From NCBI RefSeq assembly GCF_003226255.1, contig NZ_QJST01000007.1, positions 1-64,000 of the forward strand: 64,000 nucleotides of DNA. Reading direction: 5' to 3'. Shown in pieces: positions 1 through 8,333 of this stretch. The translations under genes and the position numbers were made by a program. How positions within the stretch are numbered: the first letter of the stretch is position 1; each line of letters begins with the position of its first letter. The notes below the pieces were generated by a model that was not told where the DNA came from, ran no database searches, and saw nothing but the letters and a program-made list of their open reading frames with translations. The stretch is from Idiomarina fontislapidosi. Lineage in GTDB: Bacteria > Pseudomonadota > Gammaproteobacteria > Enterobacterales > Alteromonadaceae.

Positions 1-85
1 TCCATTCCGAACCCAGAAGTGAAACATACCAGCGCCGATGGTAGTGTGGGGTCTCCCCATGTGAGAGTAGGACACCGCCAGACTT
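1..85 (+). rRNA. rrf: 5S ribosomal RNA, 3' part
   Basis: The first 85 bases match the 3' two thirds of gammaproteobacterial 5S rRNA: the GAAGTGAAAC block, then GCGCCGATGGTAGTGTGGGG, then the loop E/stem IV region and a terminal ACCGCCAGACT. The 5' end lies before the window. An intrinsic terminator follows within 15 bases, so this 5S gene closes an rRNA operon that enters from the left. The exact 3' end (about 84-86) is set by analogy with the E. coli molecule. Confidence 0.95.
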
Positions 86-96
86 CAAATAGAATA

Positions 97-124
97 ACCC
101 CAGCCGATTGGCTGGGGTTTTTTT
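97..124 (+). terminator. Intrinsic terminator of the rRNA operon
   Basis: A perfect 9-bp stem (ACCCCAGCC at 97-105 with GGCTGGGGT at 110-118) closes a GATT tetraloop and runs straight into a T tract (118-124). It lies about 12 bases past the 5S 3' end, the expected place for the operon terminator. Confidence 0.93.
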
Positions 125-361
125 ATGCCTGCTCGCCGGACGTCCGTCGCGCCCGTACGGCGTAGGTCGCGCATTTTGCGCGACAATCGATATCGCGCCG
201 TGCTACGACCATGCCACGTACGTCGCGCATTCTGCGCGACAATCCACACCGGCCCGTGCGCCAAAGGCGCACGCTACGACGGTGATAACGACCGTGCCAC
301 GTACGTCGCGCATTCTGCGCGACAATCCATACCGCCCCGTGCGCCAAAGGCGCACGCTACG
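125..361. repeat. Cluster of REP-like palindromic repeats
   Basis: This gap between the rRNA terminator and the tamB stop codon is filled by GC-rich palindromes of two kinds. The first, GTCGCGCATTCTGCGCGAC, is at 222-240 and 305-323, with a diverged copy at 166-184. The second, CGTGCGCCAAAGGCGCACG, is at 255-273 and 338-356. The two form a composite unit of about 67 bp occurring at 211-278 and 294-361 (offset 83 bp) with only a few mismatches. The paired-hairpin layout resembles extragenic REP/BIME elements of gammaproteobacteria. Short ORFs through it on both strands follow from the repeats and are not genes. Whether copies exist elsewhere in the genome cannot be seen here. Confidence 0.8.
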
Positions 362-3300
362 CTATTTTTCGATGCTGTATATGATGTCGGCGCCTTGGCT
401 TTCTGTTGATGATGAGGATTCAAACCAAAGGTTATCGGTAAAACGATAACGAAGGTAAAAGCTCGAGGTTGATTCAATTAATCCGATGCCGTACTTGATG
501 TACAAATTAGGTGAGAGGTACTTACCGATATACAAAGACGTATCGTTAACGTCGGAGGTTTCTGAATCAATGGCGACCTCATCGAGGCTAAAAGTCTCTT
601 TTAATGATTGCGTGAGAGCGCCTGTGGTTTTTCCTCCTACCAATAACGCTGCTTGAAGCTCTAGGTTTTGGCTCTCACTGTTTGATGTAGGACCGCGCCC
701 AAACAATAAATAAGAAAGCACACTTGCATCAGGCATTGCGGGATCCGAGAAAAGATCTAACTCTGGTCTATTTAACGAACCAAGGACGCGAGCACCGACT
801 GAATTAGGTCCATCGGTTACTTCAGATAGCGAGCGCGTGACCCTTAGGTTGAGCGCTGGGTTCGATAAAGGTCCACCATTAAATATGAACTGGCCACGGT
901 CAATTGAAAGTTTTTGCCCATAAATCTCGTAGTCACCTGTAGCGACCGAAATAGTACCGCTGCCGGTAGGTACCGATTGCCCAGCTTGCGTCACATTCAG
1001 GCCGCCTTCCAGCCGCCCGTTGAAGCCATAGGCATCGACACGTACATCATCGCCAAGCGTAATACTCAAATTCGTTTTAACAGTGCGCGCTTGGCTGCGC
1101 TTCTGTTGACGTTGGATGACCGTTACATCAGGCGAAGGGGTCACCGTTGATGATAAGTCGGGCGGACTGATATTTGCCTCAGGTATAAGCACTTTACCAG
1201 TTAGCTCTATGATGTCCTCGCTAACACTTAACGCAAGGTTAGGTGAAGCCATTAATCGAATACGCGGAGAATCCATTACGACCAAACGGTCGCCATTAAA
1301 TTCTACATCGCCGGTAAAGTTAGATACATCAAATGAGCCATCCAAATTAAATGTCCCGTTACCTACTTTACCTTCGCCAGATAGCTCCATATTTGGCGAC
1401 CCAGGACTCCCAGCAACCGAGATCACAGTCTCCGAGATGGAGGTACCAGTACGACTTATCAACGCATTCGCTATTTTCACCTGCGCGTTGGGTGTAATTA
1501 ACAAGTTGCCATCTTGTGTCGAGAGTTCGAGCTGCGCGTCTAACTTACCCTCAAGTTGTGCTACCTGCGTAGTAAAGGTCTGTACGATACTCAGATCGTC
1601 CAGCGATGCATTAACGCGGCCTTTGATATTAGGCTGGCTTAAGTTGGGCGATAACGCCAAATCGGCATTGACGGAGGCACCGACTTCATCGCTGGCTAAA
1701 TCCATGACGATGTTGACTGATTCACTATTAACGCGCTTATTGATTGTCAGTTCAGCCTTATTAAAGTCGATCTGATCGTCGTTCTGTTCGATACGAAAAT
1801 TACTAATACCAAAACGCCCTGATGCTGTGCTGATTTCGATTGAGTCGAGCGTTTTAATCTGACTGTCGAACTGCCCCGATAAAGTCCCTTGCAACACCAT
1901 ATCATTGACAGGGATAAAGGGCTCAACTAAAGCCAAAGGTAGCTCGGTCAAACCCACTGAGGTGTGCAGCTTCTCACCAACCATCGACGCCTCAAAGCAA
2001 ATTGACTCCTGTTGTTTGCTTAAACACAGTTTAGAGAGATCCAGCGTGGTATCTTTAAATTGATATGTAAGCTTACTTTGTTCACTGAGTTCAAAACGTC
2101 CCACATCTGGTTGAGCAAAACTCAGCGTGTTGATTCGTGCTGATACCTGTTGCTCGGAGAGTGCCGTATCAGTGGCAATCTCCATTGCGACATCTTGATA
2201 TCGCAACTGTAATTGAGTCGATTGATTTGAGCTGTCACCAGCAAATGCTAAAGCAACTTCATTTATTACTTGCTCGCCGATGCCGATGCGATCCGAATTG
2301 AGATCGACTGACAAACTAGGTGAGTCAAGCGATCCTGTGAGTTCGCCCTTCGCAGTAAAGCCTCCTGTTAACTGTAAGCCAGGAACGGGCAAGTCGGATA
2401 GGTCACGGGCATTGAGGTCCAACTTAACGGCGGAACCTGGGCGTAAATCGCCCGTTGCGGTGAGCGTATTATTGCGCCAATTGGCATTGAGCTTTTCAAT
2501 AAATAGATAAGGGGCTTTGTAGGAGACATCCGCTGCTAGCTTGATAGGTTCTTGCTGCCAAGCCCCTTCGAGCTGAGTAACCAGCTTGAGGTTATCGAGA
2601 TCGGCTCGCGCGTTTCCTGACAAAACATTTTCATTCTGTACAATATCAAGCTGACTCACAGTAACAATATCATCGTCCAATCGCACGTCAGCCGAAACAT
2701 TGATGGCGGATTGGTTTGCAGGTAGAACTGAGAACTCGGGTTTTACATAGAGTTGAGCAAGCGTCCCTGTAACGTTGACGCGTAGTTTCTCAATCGCAGC
2801 CCCTTTTATTTGTTCTGCGGCCACTTCGTCGCTGCGCACCTCAAGATCAAACTTCGGCGTGGATGCCAGATTGATAGAACCCGCAACATCGAGATGTGTG
2901 GTGACTTGACCTTCGAGGGCGGCGGAAAGCGGGGACAGTTCGATACGGTTACCGGTGTAGTGCAGATTACCGAATACGCGACCGTGTTGTTCATTCACTG
3001 ATAGCTGAAGGTCAGGTGCGATTGAGATATCGTTTAAATTACCTTGCGTCGTTATCTCACCACTGATGTCTGCATGCTCAATGCCGGATAGACCCAATGT
3101 GTCTAACAAAGGAACAAGTTTGCTCTGTTTAATCTGTGTGGCAACGTCAAAATTCAATTCGTCCAGAAGGTTATTGATTGTAAACTGCGTTGTGCTGGCA
3201 ATGGACGCTTGTGTGATCAGCTCACCTTGCAGCTGGTTAGCATCACCGTCGGCGGTCAGTTTAATGTTGGTTTGAGGCCAGTCTGGTACGCGAATGCCGA

Positions 3301-3916
3301 TATTGGAATCCATGTTGACTGATTGGCTTGGGTTTAAACCCACTCGGGCCGTGAGTTCGAGCGTCGCATAGTTATGGGATACCGCTAGCTGATCGATGTC
3401 TAGCGTACCGGAGCCTTTAAGTGACAGACCCGTTTTCAGGCTAAACGTTTGCGCTTGCTGATTAGGTAAGTGCAGTAATATGTCGTCGATACGTACACTC
3501 GACAACATAACATCTATGGGTAGAGCAATCTGAGGCCATTGTGCCTGACTGGTCGATTGCGCTTCGGACGGACTGGCTGCTCGTACCCAGGCCTCGGCGT
3601 CGGTCAGTGCAACGGTGTTAATTTGTGCTGTTCCGGCAAACAACTTTGTTGGTGACCAATCGATTGATAGTCGGCGGGTATGCAGACTGAATGCATCCAT
3701 ATCAAACTGTAAATCGGAAAACGTGAACTCATCGAGTAATGTTCCCTCGAATTTTTCAAAGGTTAACTCTAGGGGTAAGCGTTTACTGGCATTACTCACA
3801 ACCCATTGACTGCCTGTTTCTGTGCCCAGTATAAGTAAGCTAGGCAACAATATGACCGCACACAGGCCGATTAAGCCGTACAGAAAAGCTTTTGCCAATC
3901 GTTTATACATCGTCAT
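362..3916 (-). CDS. tamB: TamB, inner-membrane-anchored AsmA-like translocation/assembly protein
   Basis: The 1184-aa product carries an N-terminal membrane anchor (about residues 9-32) followed by a very long beta-rich periplasmic region of repeated short strands, as in AsmA-like bridge proteins. It ends in the conserved DUF490/TamB domain, with the typical closing stretch YIGKYLSPNLYIKYGIGL and an aromatic C-terminus. TamB spans the periplasm and works with the outer-membrane barrel TamA; the family is linked to outer-membrane protein assembly and phospholipid transport. The start ATG at 3916 overlaps the tamA stop codon as ATGA, so the two are translationally coupled. Another ATG lies two codons further in. 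An upstream in-frame ATG (3949) lies inside tamA and is unlikely. Length fits the family (about 1200-1300). Confidence 0.93.
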   Translation of the reverse strand: MTMYKRLAKAFLYGLIGLCAVILLPSLLILGTETGSQWVVSNASKRLPLELTFEKFEGTLLDEFTFSDLQFDMDAFSLHTRRLSIDWSPTKLFAGTAQINTVALTDAEAWVRAASPSEAQSTSQAQWPQIALPIDVMLSSVRIDDILLHLPNQQAQTFSLKTGLSLKGSGTLDIDQLAVSHNYATLELTARVGLNPSQSVNMDSNIGIRVPDWPQTNIKLTADGDANQLQGELITQASIASTTQFTINNLLDELNFDVATQIKQSKLVPLLDTLGLSGIEHADISGEITTQGNLNDISIAPDLQLSVNEQHGRVFGNLHYTGNRIELSPLSAALEGQVTTHLDVAGSINLASTPKFDLEVRSDEVAAEQIKGAAIEKLRVNVTGTLAQLYVKPEFSVLPANQSAINVSADVRLDDDIVTVSQLDIVQNENVLSGNARADLDNLKLVTQLEGAWQQEPIKLAADVSYKAPYLFIEKLNANWRNNTLTATGDLRPGSAVKLDLNARDLSDLPVPGLQLTGGFTAKGELTGSLDSPSLSVDLNSDRIGIGEQVINEVALAFAGDSSNQSTQLQLRYQDVAMEIATDTALSEQQVSARINTLSFAQPDVGRFELSEQSKLTYQFKDTTLDLSKLCLSKQQESICFEASMVGEKLHTSVGLTELPLALVEPFIPVNDMVLQGTLSGQFDSQIKTLDSIEISTASGRFGISNFRIEQNDDQIDFNKAELTINKRVNSESVNIVMDLASDEVGASVNADLALSPNLSQPNIKGRVNASLDDLSIVQTFTTQVAQLEGKLDAQLELSTQDGNLLITPNAQVKIANALISRTGTSISETVISVAGSPGSPNMELSGEGKVGNGTFNLDGSFDVSNFTGDVEFNGDRLVVMDSPRIRLMASPNLALSVSEDIIELTGKVLIPEANISPPDLSSTVTPSPDVTVIQRQQKRSQARTVKTNLSITLGDDVRVDAYGFNGRLEGGLNVTQAGQSVPTGSGTISVATGDYEIYGQKLSIDRGQFIFNGGPLSNPALNLRVTRSLSEVTDGPNSVGARVLGSLNRPELDLFSDPAMPDASVLSYLLFGRGPTSNSESQNLELQAALLVGGKTTGALTQSLKETFSLDEVAIDSETSDVNDTSLYIGKYLSPNLYIKYGIGLIESTSSFYLRYRFTDNLWFESSSSTESQGADIIYSIEK

Positions 3917-5670
3917 AAGTCCGGTCCAATGGTGAGGTGAATGCGCCAAGGCTTGTCGGGTTCGTCTATTGCCTGCGCAAAATCAATGCGAACCGAGCCG
4001 ATAGGAGATATCCAACGGAAGCCCACACCGATGCTTTGCTTTAAGGGTTGATTAGGTTCCAGCATGGCATTGCCGATATCAGTGAACGCAGCAACACGCC
4101 AATTCTCTGCAAACTGGTAATCAATTTCTGCGCTAGCGACGGCTAAGTAGCGCCCCCCAATAACATCTCCAGAGTTATCTTCGGGACCCAATTGTTCATA
4201 TGCGTATCCACGGACACTTTGGTCGCCACCGGCAAAAAAGCGTAGCGAAGGAGGGATATCCTCGAAGCTATTGGTATACATCGCACCGATTTCAGCACGA
4301 GCTAATAAACGCCAATTCTCTAATAGGGGAATAACCGATTTTAACTCCACCTGACCACGAATCAGGTCGGCTTCTGATAGGGCGTCTCTGGATGCTGTTT
4401 GTAAGCTAAAGTTCGCACGCCATCCTTGATTTATATTGATTCGTTCGTCAGCCGATAGGTAACGCCACTCAATCGAAGGGACAAAAAGTTGTGCGTTGCC
4501 ACTTTGCTCACCTATTTCGAAGTCTTCATTAAGCCAATATACCCCTACATCATATTGCCAGTGTTTATAGGCGCGAATTTCAGCGGCACCGATTTTAATG
4601 AGCTGACTCTCTTGGCTATCAGTAGTCTTGTCCGCAAGTTGCGAACGAAATTGGTAAGAGTCGGTCTGTGGGCGAGGTCCTGGAATTTGATACAGAGCAG
4701 TGAGCCGGCTCTCAAATTGAGAAAGCTGAAGTTGGCTTTTAAACAGGTGCCCTTCTGGATTGATCCAGCGACGGTCAAACCCTGCGCTGATACGTGCGCC
4801 GGTGTCGGTGCCATAGCCTAAACCAAAACGATAGTGAGAGCGTTGATTCGGGGTGGTATCGACTTGGATAGGCACCTTATTTTCTTCAGCCTGGTCCCAA
4901 AGTGCGTTGACTTGTACTGTTTCAAAGTAACCGCTTTCGGAGAGGTTCACCTGCAGGTCACTCAAGCTGCTGGTGACGAAGGGTTGTGACTGGTTAAAGC
5001 GCGGGTACCGGCGAAGTAAGTCTTCACTAATATAGTCGGCGTTAAAGTCAATCGAACCAAACTTATAGCGCTTACCGCTATTAAACACTGCGTTTATCGA
5101 GGCCGTATTGGCTTCGGTATCGACCTGAACATTGGTTTCTTCCCATTCGGCATCGCGATAGCCACGCTGTGCCGCTAAGCTCAGTAATTGAGTTTTAAGT
5201 TGCTCGTAAGGACCGTGTTCAAATACGTTGCCTTGTTTCAGTGACGACCGTTCGATGACCGAGCGAAAAGCGCTATCTGCCTGTGCGTCGCCTTTAAGTG
5301 TCCACTGCACTGAATCTAATCGAACAGGATCATTCAGTGTGATTGTGTATTGCGCCTGCCAGTTACCGTCAATAGAATCAAGTTGGCTAGTGATTTTTAC
5401 GTTATAATAGCCAAATGGTTCGAGCGCAGTGCGAATTTCATCTTCAGCGCGTTTGAAAAAGAAACGGATCTGAAAGGACCGGTAGTCTTTGTCTTGATTT
5501 AAGTTGGCAATTTGTACATAACTTTTGATATTGTCGAGCAGCCTGCCTTCAACACCATCAAAAGCCACGTCCACTTTTGCCTGTAGACTCGCGCAAACAG
5601 AGATGGCATAGAATGTGAGAAGATATTTTAGTCGTTTCTTAATGCGGGTGGACATATTGTTTTTTTTCAT
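3913..5670 (-). CDS. tamA: TamA, Omp85-family outer-membrane barrel
   Basis: The 585-aa product has a basic N-terminus and a hydrophobic signal segment ending near ASLQA (about residue 31). POTRA domains follow (about 35-270), then a C-terminal 16-strand Omp85 barrel. The diagnostic L6 loop SVRGYAYEQLGPED is present, and the barrel closes with a final amphipathic strand ending WRIHLTIGPDL. TamA pairs with TamB, encoded directly downstream with an ATGA overlap. The start is uncertain: ATGs at 5670 and 5655 both give a good signal peptide and neither has a clear Shine-Dalgarno; 5670 is used. The promoter must lie in the short divergent gap shared with the HDOD gene (5671-5739). Confidence 0.92.
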   Translation of the reverse strand: MKKNNMSTRIKKRLKYLLTFYAISVCASLQAKVDVAFDGVEGRLLDNIKSYVQIANLNQDKDYRSFQIRFFFKRAEDEIRTALEPFGYYNVKITSQLDSIDGNWQAQYTITLNDPVRLDSVQWTLKGDAQADSAFRSVIERSSLKQGNVFEHGPYEQLKTQLLSLAAQRGYRDAEWEETNVQVDTEANTASINAVFNSGKRYKFGSIDFNADYISEDLLRRYPRFNQSQPFVTSSLSDLQVNLSESGYFETVQVNALWDQAEENKVPIQVDTTPNQRSHYRFGLGYGTDTGARISAGFDRRWINPEGHLFKSQLQLSQFESRLTALYQIPGPRPQTDSYQFRSQLADKTTDSQESQLIKIGAAEIRAYKHWQYDVGVYWLNEDFEIGEQSGNAQLFVPSIEWRYLSADERININQGWRANFSLQTASRDALSEADLIRGQVELKSVIPLLENWRLLARAEIGAMYTNSFEDIPPSLRFFAGGDQSVRGYAYEQLGPEDNSGDVIGGRYLAVASAEIDYQFAENWRVAAFTDIGNAMLEPNQPLKQSIGVGFRWISPIGSVRIDFAQAIDEPDKPWRIHLTIGPDL

Positions 5671-5739
5671 GCGATTAACTACGAAAAATAATCGCACGTT
5701 GATCTCTGCAAAGTAAACTCTTGTTGAGGAGATTTATTA

Positions 5740-6582
5740 ATGTCGGTTGTTTTAACCTCTGAGCAAAAAGAATTACTCACGCAAATGACGTTGCCACCTA
5801 GGTCAGAAACCCTAGCAGCGTTGCGGCAGGAGATGGAAGCGCGTGAACCCAATATAGAGATCATGGCGGAACTGATTGCCAAAGACATCGGCCTTGCAGG
5901 TCAAGTGTTGAGCGTTGTAAATTCATCTGCATACAGCCCTGTGCAAAAGGTTGACTCAATTAAGCAGGCAGTGATGATGCTTGGAATTGAAAAGTTAATG
6001 CCACTGATTCGAGCAGCCTCGTTAAAGTCGTCGTTGATCAGTCATGGCTTTTTGGCCGATTACTGGCGATACAACGAGTGGACAGCACAAGCCTGTCTTG
6101 TTGTTGCTCGTTTACTTAAGCGCGAGAAACTGGCGAACTATGCGTATCAGTTTGGCCTATTTCAGGGCGCCGGCGTGCCGCTACTTTATCTTAATTTTGA
6201 GGGGTACGAGCGGTTTATTAAACAGTCGAATCAAGTCGGTTGGCGAGAAATTGCCGCTAAAGAAGAAGCATCATTGCTTGTATCGCACGCAACAGCGAGC
6301 GCGGCACTCGCGCAATATTGGCGTTTGCCTGCAACGTTAGTGAAGATGATTTACTTTTACTACAATGAGGATGTGGTCGAAAAAGTAGGTGAATCAACCT
6401 CAGCTATTGCCGAACTCATCGGTATTCACCGATTGGCGCGTTACTGTATTGACCAGCAAACGCGAAGTATTGCGGGTAATAAGGATTGGCAAGCTTTTAA
6501 AGCGCCGACGATGGCAACATTTAACTTGGCGGATAATGATGTAAATGAATTGCTTGATAATACCGTTGATCACGTTTTTTAA
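5740..6582 (+). CDS. HDOD-domain signalling protein
   Basis: The 280-aa soluble protein is occupied by one HDOD domain (about residues 12-215), a relative of the HD phosphohydrolase fold without most metal ligands. The characteristic VNSSAYSP segment and the VDSIKQAVMMLGIEKL helix are visible. HDOD proteins act as output or scaffold modules in bacterial signalling. No receiver, GGDEF or EAL domain is attached, so the partner is unknown. A good ribosome-binding site (GAGGAG) lies about 8 bases before the ATG. It is divergent from tamA with a 69-bp shared gap and is followed by tRNA-Trp on the same strand. Confidence 0.85.
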   Translation: MSVVLTSEQKELLTQMTLPPRSETLAALRQEMEAREPNIEIMAELIAKDIGLAGQVLSVVNSSAYSPVQKVDSIKQAVMMLGIEKLMPLIRAASLKSSLISHGFLADYWRYNEWTAQACLVVARLLKREKLANYAYQFGLFQGAGVPLLYLNFEGYERFIKQSNQVGWREIAAKEEASLLVSHATASAALAQYWRLPATLVKMIYFYYNEDVVEKVGESTSAIAELIGIHRLARYCIDQQTRSIAGNKDWQAFKAPTMATFNLADNDVNELLDNTVDHVF

Positions 6583-6635
6583 CCTGCAAGTTGTTCAAAT
6601 TAACAGCGATCAATCGGGCAGGGGACAGTTTCTGC

Positions 6636-6663
6636 TTGCTACATTCAATTAGGTCAGTATAAT
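6636..6663 (+). promoter_or_regulatory. Sigma-70 promoter for tRNA-Trp
   Basis: A -35 box TTGCTA (6636-6641) and a perfect -10 box TATAAT (6658-6663) are separated by 16 bp. The predicted start is about 6670, a few bases before the mature tRNA 5' end. The bases after the -10 (TCTCGAC) are moderately GC-rich, as in stringently controlled stable-RNA promoters. Confidence 0.7.
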
Positions 6664-6676
6664 TCTCGACAGCAGT

Positions 6677-6753
6677 AGGGGCGTAGTTCCAATTGGTAGA
6701 ACAGCGGTCTCCAAAACCGACGGTTGGGGGTTCGAATCCCTCCGCCCCTGCCA
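6677..6753 (+). tRNA. trpT: tRNA-Trp (anticodon CCA)
   Basis: A 77-nt cloverleaf with acceptor stem AGGGGCG/CGCCCCT, D arm GTTC/GAAC, anticodon loop CTCCAAA (anticodon CCA), T arm GGGGG-TTCGAAT-CCCTC and an encoded 3' GCCA. It closely follows E. coli tRNA-Trp. One oddity is that the first anticodon-stem pair (27-43) is G against A rather than a Watson-Crick pair. It stands alone here, with holD starting 76 bases downstream and no terminator visible between them, so some transcripts may continue into the holD-deo operon. Confidence 0.96.
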
Positions 6754-6828
6754 CTGCTTCCTTTCTTGCCTAGCATATCTAATCACTCTGCTTTAAACTG
6801 CATACTAAATTATGCGGACATTTTGCTG

Positions 6829-7158
6829 ATGAAACTATCAAACTTACAATCTCGCGTGCTAGCAGAGATGGGTATTCCGTGTTGGACGTTGAAGTCGCAA
6901 CAGGCTAAGCCATCAAGCACTGAACACGCGCATTGGTATCGAGTCGGTAGCCTTTTCTTAACGTCTTCCGAGCCATTACCCGTGCAGTTACCCCGCTGGT
7001 TGCAAGACCTTGTCATTTTGTTCGATACGCGGCCTACAGCGATAAAGCCGCCAGACGTCGCTGAGATCGTTATTTCAGTTGATGACGTTAACCCCAAGAT
7101 TACTCATCCAGAAACGAAAAAGGCGCTTTGGCGCACGATTCAGCAATGCCAAAAATAG
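6829..7158 (+). CDS. holD: DNA polymerase III psi subunit (HolD-like)
   Basis: The 109-aa protein is recognised mainly by its ends and neighbour. The start LQSRVLAEMGIPCWTLK matches the HolD N-terminal helix pattern (LQxLGIxxWxLR in E. coli), and the end ETKKALWRTIQQ matches the conserved C-terminal helix. The next gene is rimI, the standard holD-rimI pair. Psi links chi (HolC) and SSB to the DnaX clamp loader; the N-terminal tail is the DnaX-binding part. The protein is shorter than the E. coli protein (137 aa), common outside enterics. The ATG at 6829 is chosen because upstream in-frame starts would lie in or beside the tRNA gene. It overlaps rimI by 13 bases. Confidence 0.75.
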   Translation: MKLSNLQSRVLAEMGIPCWTLKSQQAKPSSTEHAHWYRVGSLFLTSSEPLPVQLPRWLQDLVILFDTRPTAIKPPDVAEIVISVDDVNPKITHPETKKALWRTIQQCQK

Positions 7159-7586
7159 ACGTATACCACACACAACCTAGCGCTGCGTTGTTTGATATTG
7201 AGCATAAAGCACACGCGTACCCGTGGTCTGAAGTGGTCTTTTTTCAGCCATCAGGTCCCGGCACCCTCTGGTGGGCGGTGAGTGTCGATGATCGTATCGC
7301 AGGCTTTGCAAATACCCAACTTATCGCTGATGAAGTTACGCTACATAACATTGCGATTGATCCAAGTTATCAGGGGCAGGGTCTGGGACAGCATTTACTG
7401 CAACATATTTTGAATTATGTCGATGAACACCAAGCGCTCATGTTTTTGGAAGTAAGGGAATCCAACGCCACTGCGATACACGTGTATCAGCGCGCCGGGT
7501 TTAGTTTGGTCGGTCGCCGACCCCATTATTATGCGTCCGACTCCGGACGTGAAGACGCATTAGTGATGCGCAGAGAATCAAAATAA
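7146..7586 (+). CDS. rimI: RimI, ribosomal protein bS18 N-alpha-acetyltransferase
   Basis: The 146-aa GNAT acetyltransferase has the IEHKAHAYPWS N-terminal motif typical of RimI, the acetyl-CoA binding loop QGQGLG (about 76-81), the conserved glutamate in LEVRESNATAI (about 102) and the tyrosine in VYQRAGF (about 114). It acetylates the N-terminal alanine of ribosomal protein S18. The start at 7146 gives 28 residues up to PWS, exactly as in E. coli; an ATG at 7128 would only add six residues and lies deeper inside holD. Translation is probably coupled to holD. deoC begins 9 bases after the stop, so the gene sits in one holD-rimI-deoCAB transcription unit. Confidence 0.92.
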   Translation: MPKIDVYHTQPSAALFDIEHKAHAYPWSEVVFFQPSGPGTLWWAVSVDDRIAGFANTQLIADEVTLHNIAIDPSYQGQGLGQHLLQHILNYVDEHQALMFLEVRESNATAIHVYQRAGFSLVGRRPHYYASDSGREDALVMRRESK

Positions 7587-7595
7587 GAGGTCGTT

Positions 7596-8324
7596 ATGAA
7601 CAAACAGGCAGCTTTAGCATTTCGCTGTATGGATTTAACATCGTTAGGTAATCAGGACACGCCCGAAGATATCGAGGCATTGTGCGCAAAAGCTCGTTAC
7701 GACGCCAACCACGTCGCTGCCATTTGTGTGTTTCCCGAGCACGTGACGACGGCAAAGCGTGCGTTGCGTGAACACCAGTTAACGGATGTAGCTGTTGCGA
7801 CGGTCACTAATTTCCCGCAAGGGGGGACTGACGTTGAGCGAGCGGTAGAGGAAACGCAACGAGCTATTGCCGCTGGAGCCGATGAAATTGATGTTGTACT
7901 GCCTTATCACGCATTACTGGCGGGTGATAAGGTGATCTGTGAACGCTTGGTACGGCAGGTAAAAGATGCCTGCGGGAATGACATCCTGTTAAAAGTCATT
8001 ATTGAAAGCGGCGAGTTACAAACATCTGCACAAATCCGACTGGCGAGTCAATTGAGCATTGCAAACGGCGCTGACTTTATTAAAACTTCGACCGGTAAAG
8101 TACCTGTGAATGCAACGCTTGAAGCCGCAGAAGACATGTTATCGGTTATCGCACAGGATAATCCTTCATGTGGATTTAAAGCAGCAGGTGGGATTCGAAC
8201 CTTAGCTGATGCATGCGCTTATTTTGATCTCGCTGAACGCCTATTGGGGGCTGACTATTTGAGCCCCAACTGTTTCCGATTAGGTGCCAGCAGCTTGTTA
8301 AAGGATCTTATCGAGAGTCGCTAG
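7596..8324 (+). CDS. deoC: Deoxyribose-phosphate aldolase
   Basis: The 242-aa class I aldolase splits 2-deoxyribose 5-phosphate into glyceraldehyde 3-phosphate and acetaldehyde, the last step of deoxynucleoside catabolism. By comparison with E. coli DeoC, the Schiff-base lysine is K163 in FIKTSTGK, the activating lysine is K195 in GFKAAGG, and the aspartate of DEIDVVLPY is D99. A Shine-Dalgarno (AGAGGTCG) precedes the ATG at 7596. The gene is first of a deoC-deoA-deoB set with 9-bp and 5-bp gaps. Only 9 bp separate it from rimI, leaving no room for the long CytR/DeoR/CRP control region that drives deo in E. coli. Confidence 0.96.
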   Translation: MNKQAALAFRCMDLTSLGNQDTPEDIEALCAKARYDANHVAAICVFPEHVTTAKRALREHQLTDVAVATVTNFPQGGTDVERAVEETQRAIAAGADEIDVVLPYHALLAGDKVICERLVRQVKDACGNDILLKVIIESGELQTSAQIRLASQLSIANGADFIKTSTGKVPVNATLEAAEDMLSVIAQDNPSCGFKAAGGIRTLADACAYFDLAERLLGADYLSPNCFRLGASSLLKDLIESR

Positions 8325-8333
8325 GAGAGTGAT

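Noticed and set aside
166-356. CRISPR-like array
   Set aside because: The repeats are palindromic, of two alternating kinds, and what lies between them is itself repeated, so there are no unique spacers and no cas genes.
108-477. Short ORFs on both strands within the first 480 bases
   Set aside because: They run through the rRNA terminator and REP-like palindromes and into the end of tamB, with Arg-rich low-complexity products and no ribosome sites.
1116-1775. 219-codon ORF on the plus strand
   Set aside because: It is antisense to tamB, which has full family similarity; no ribosome site or known domain.
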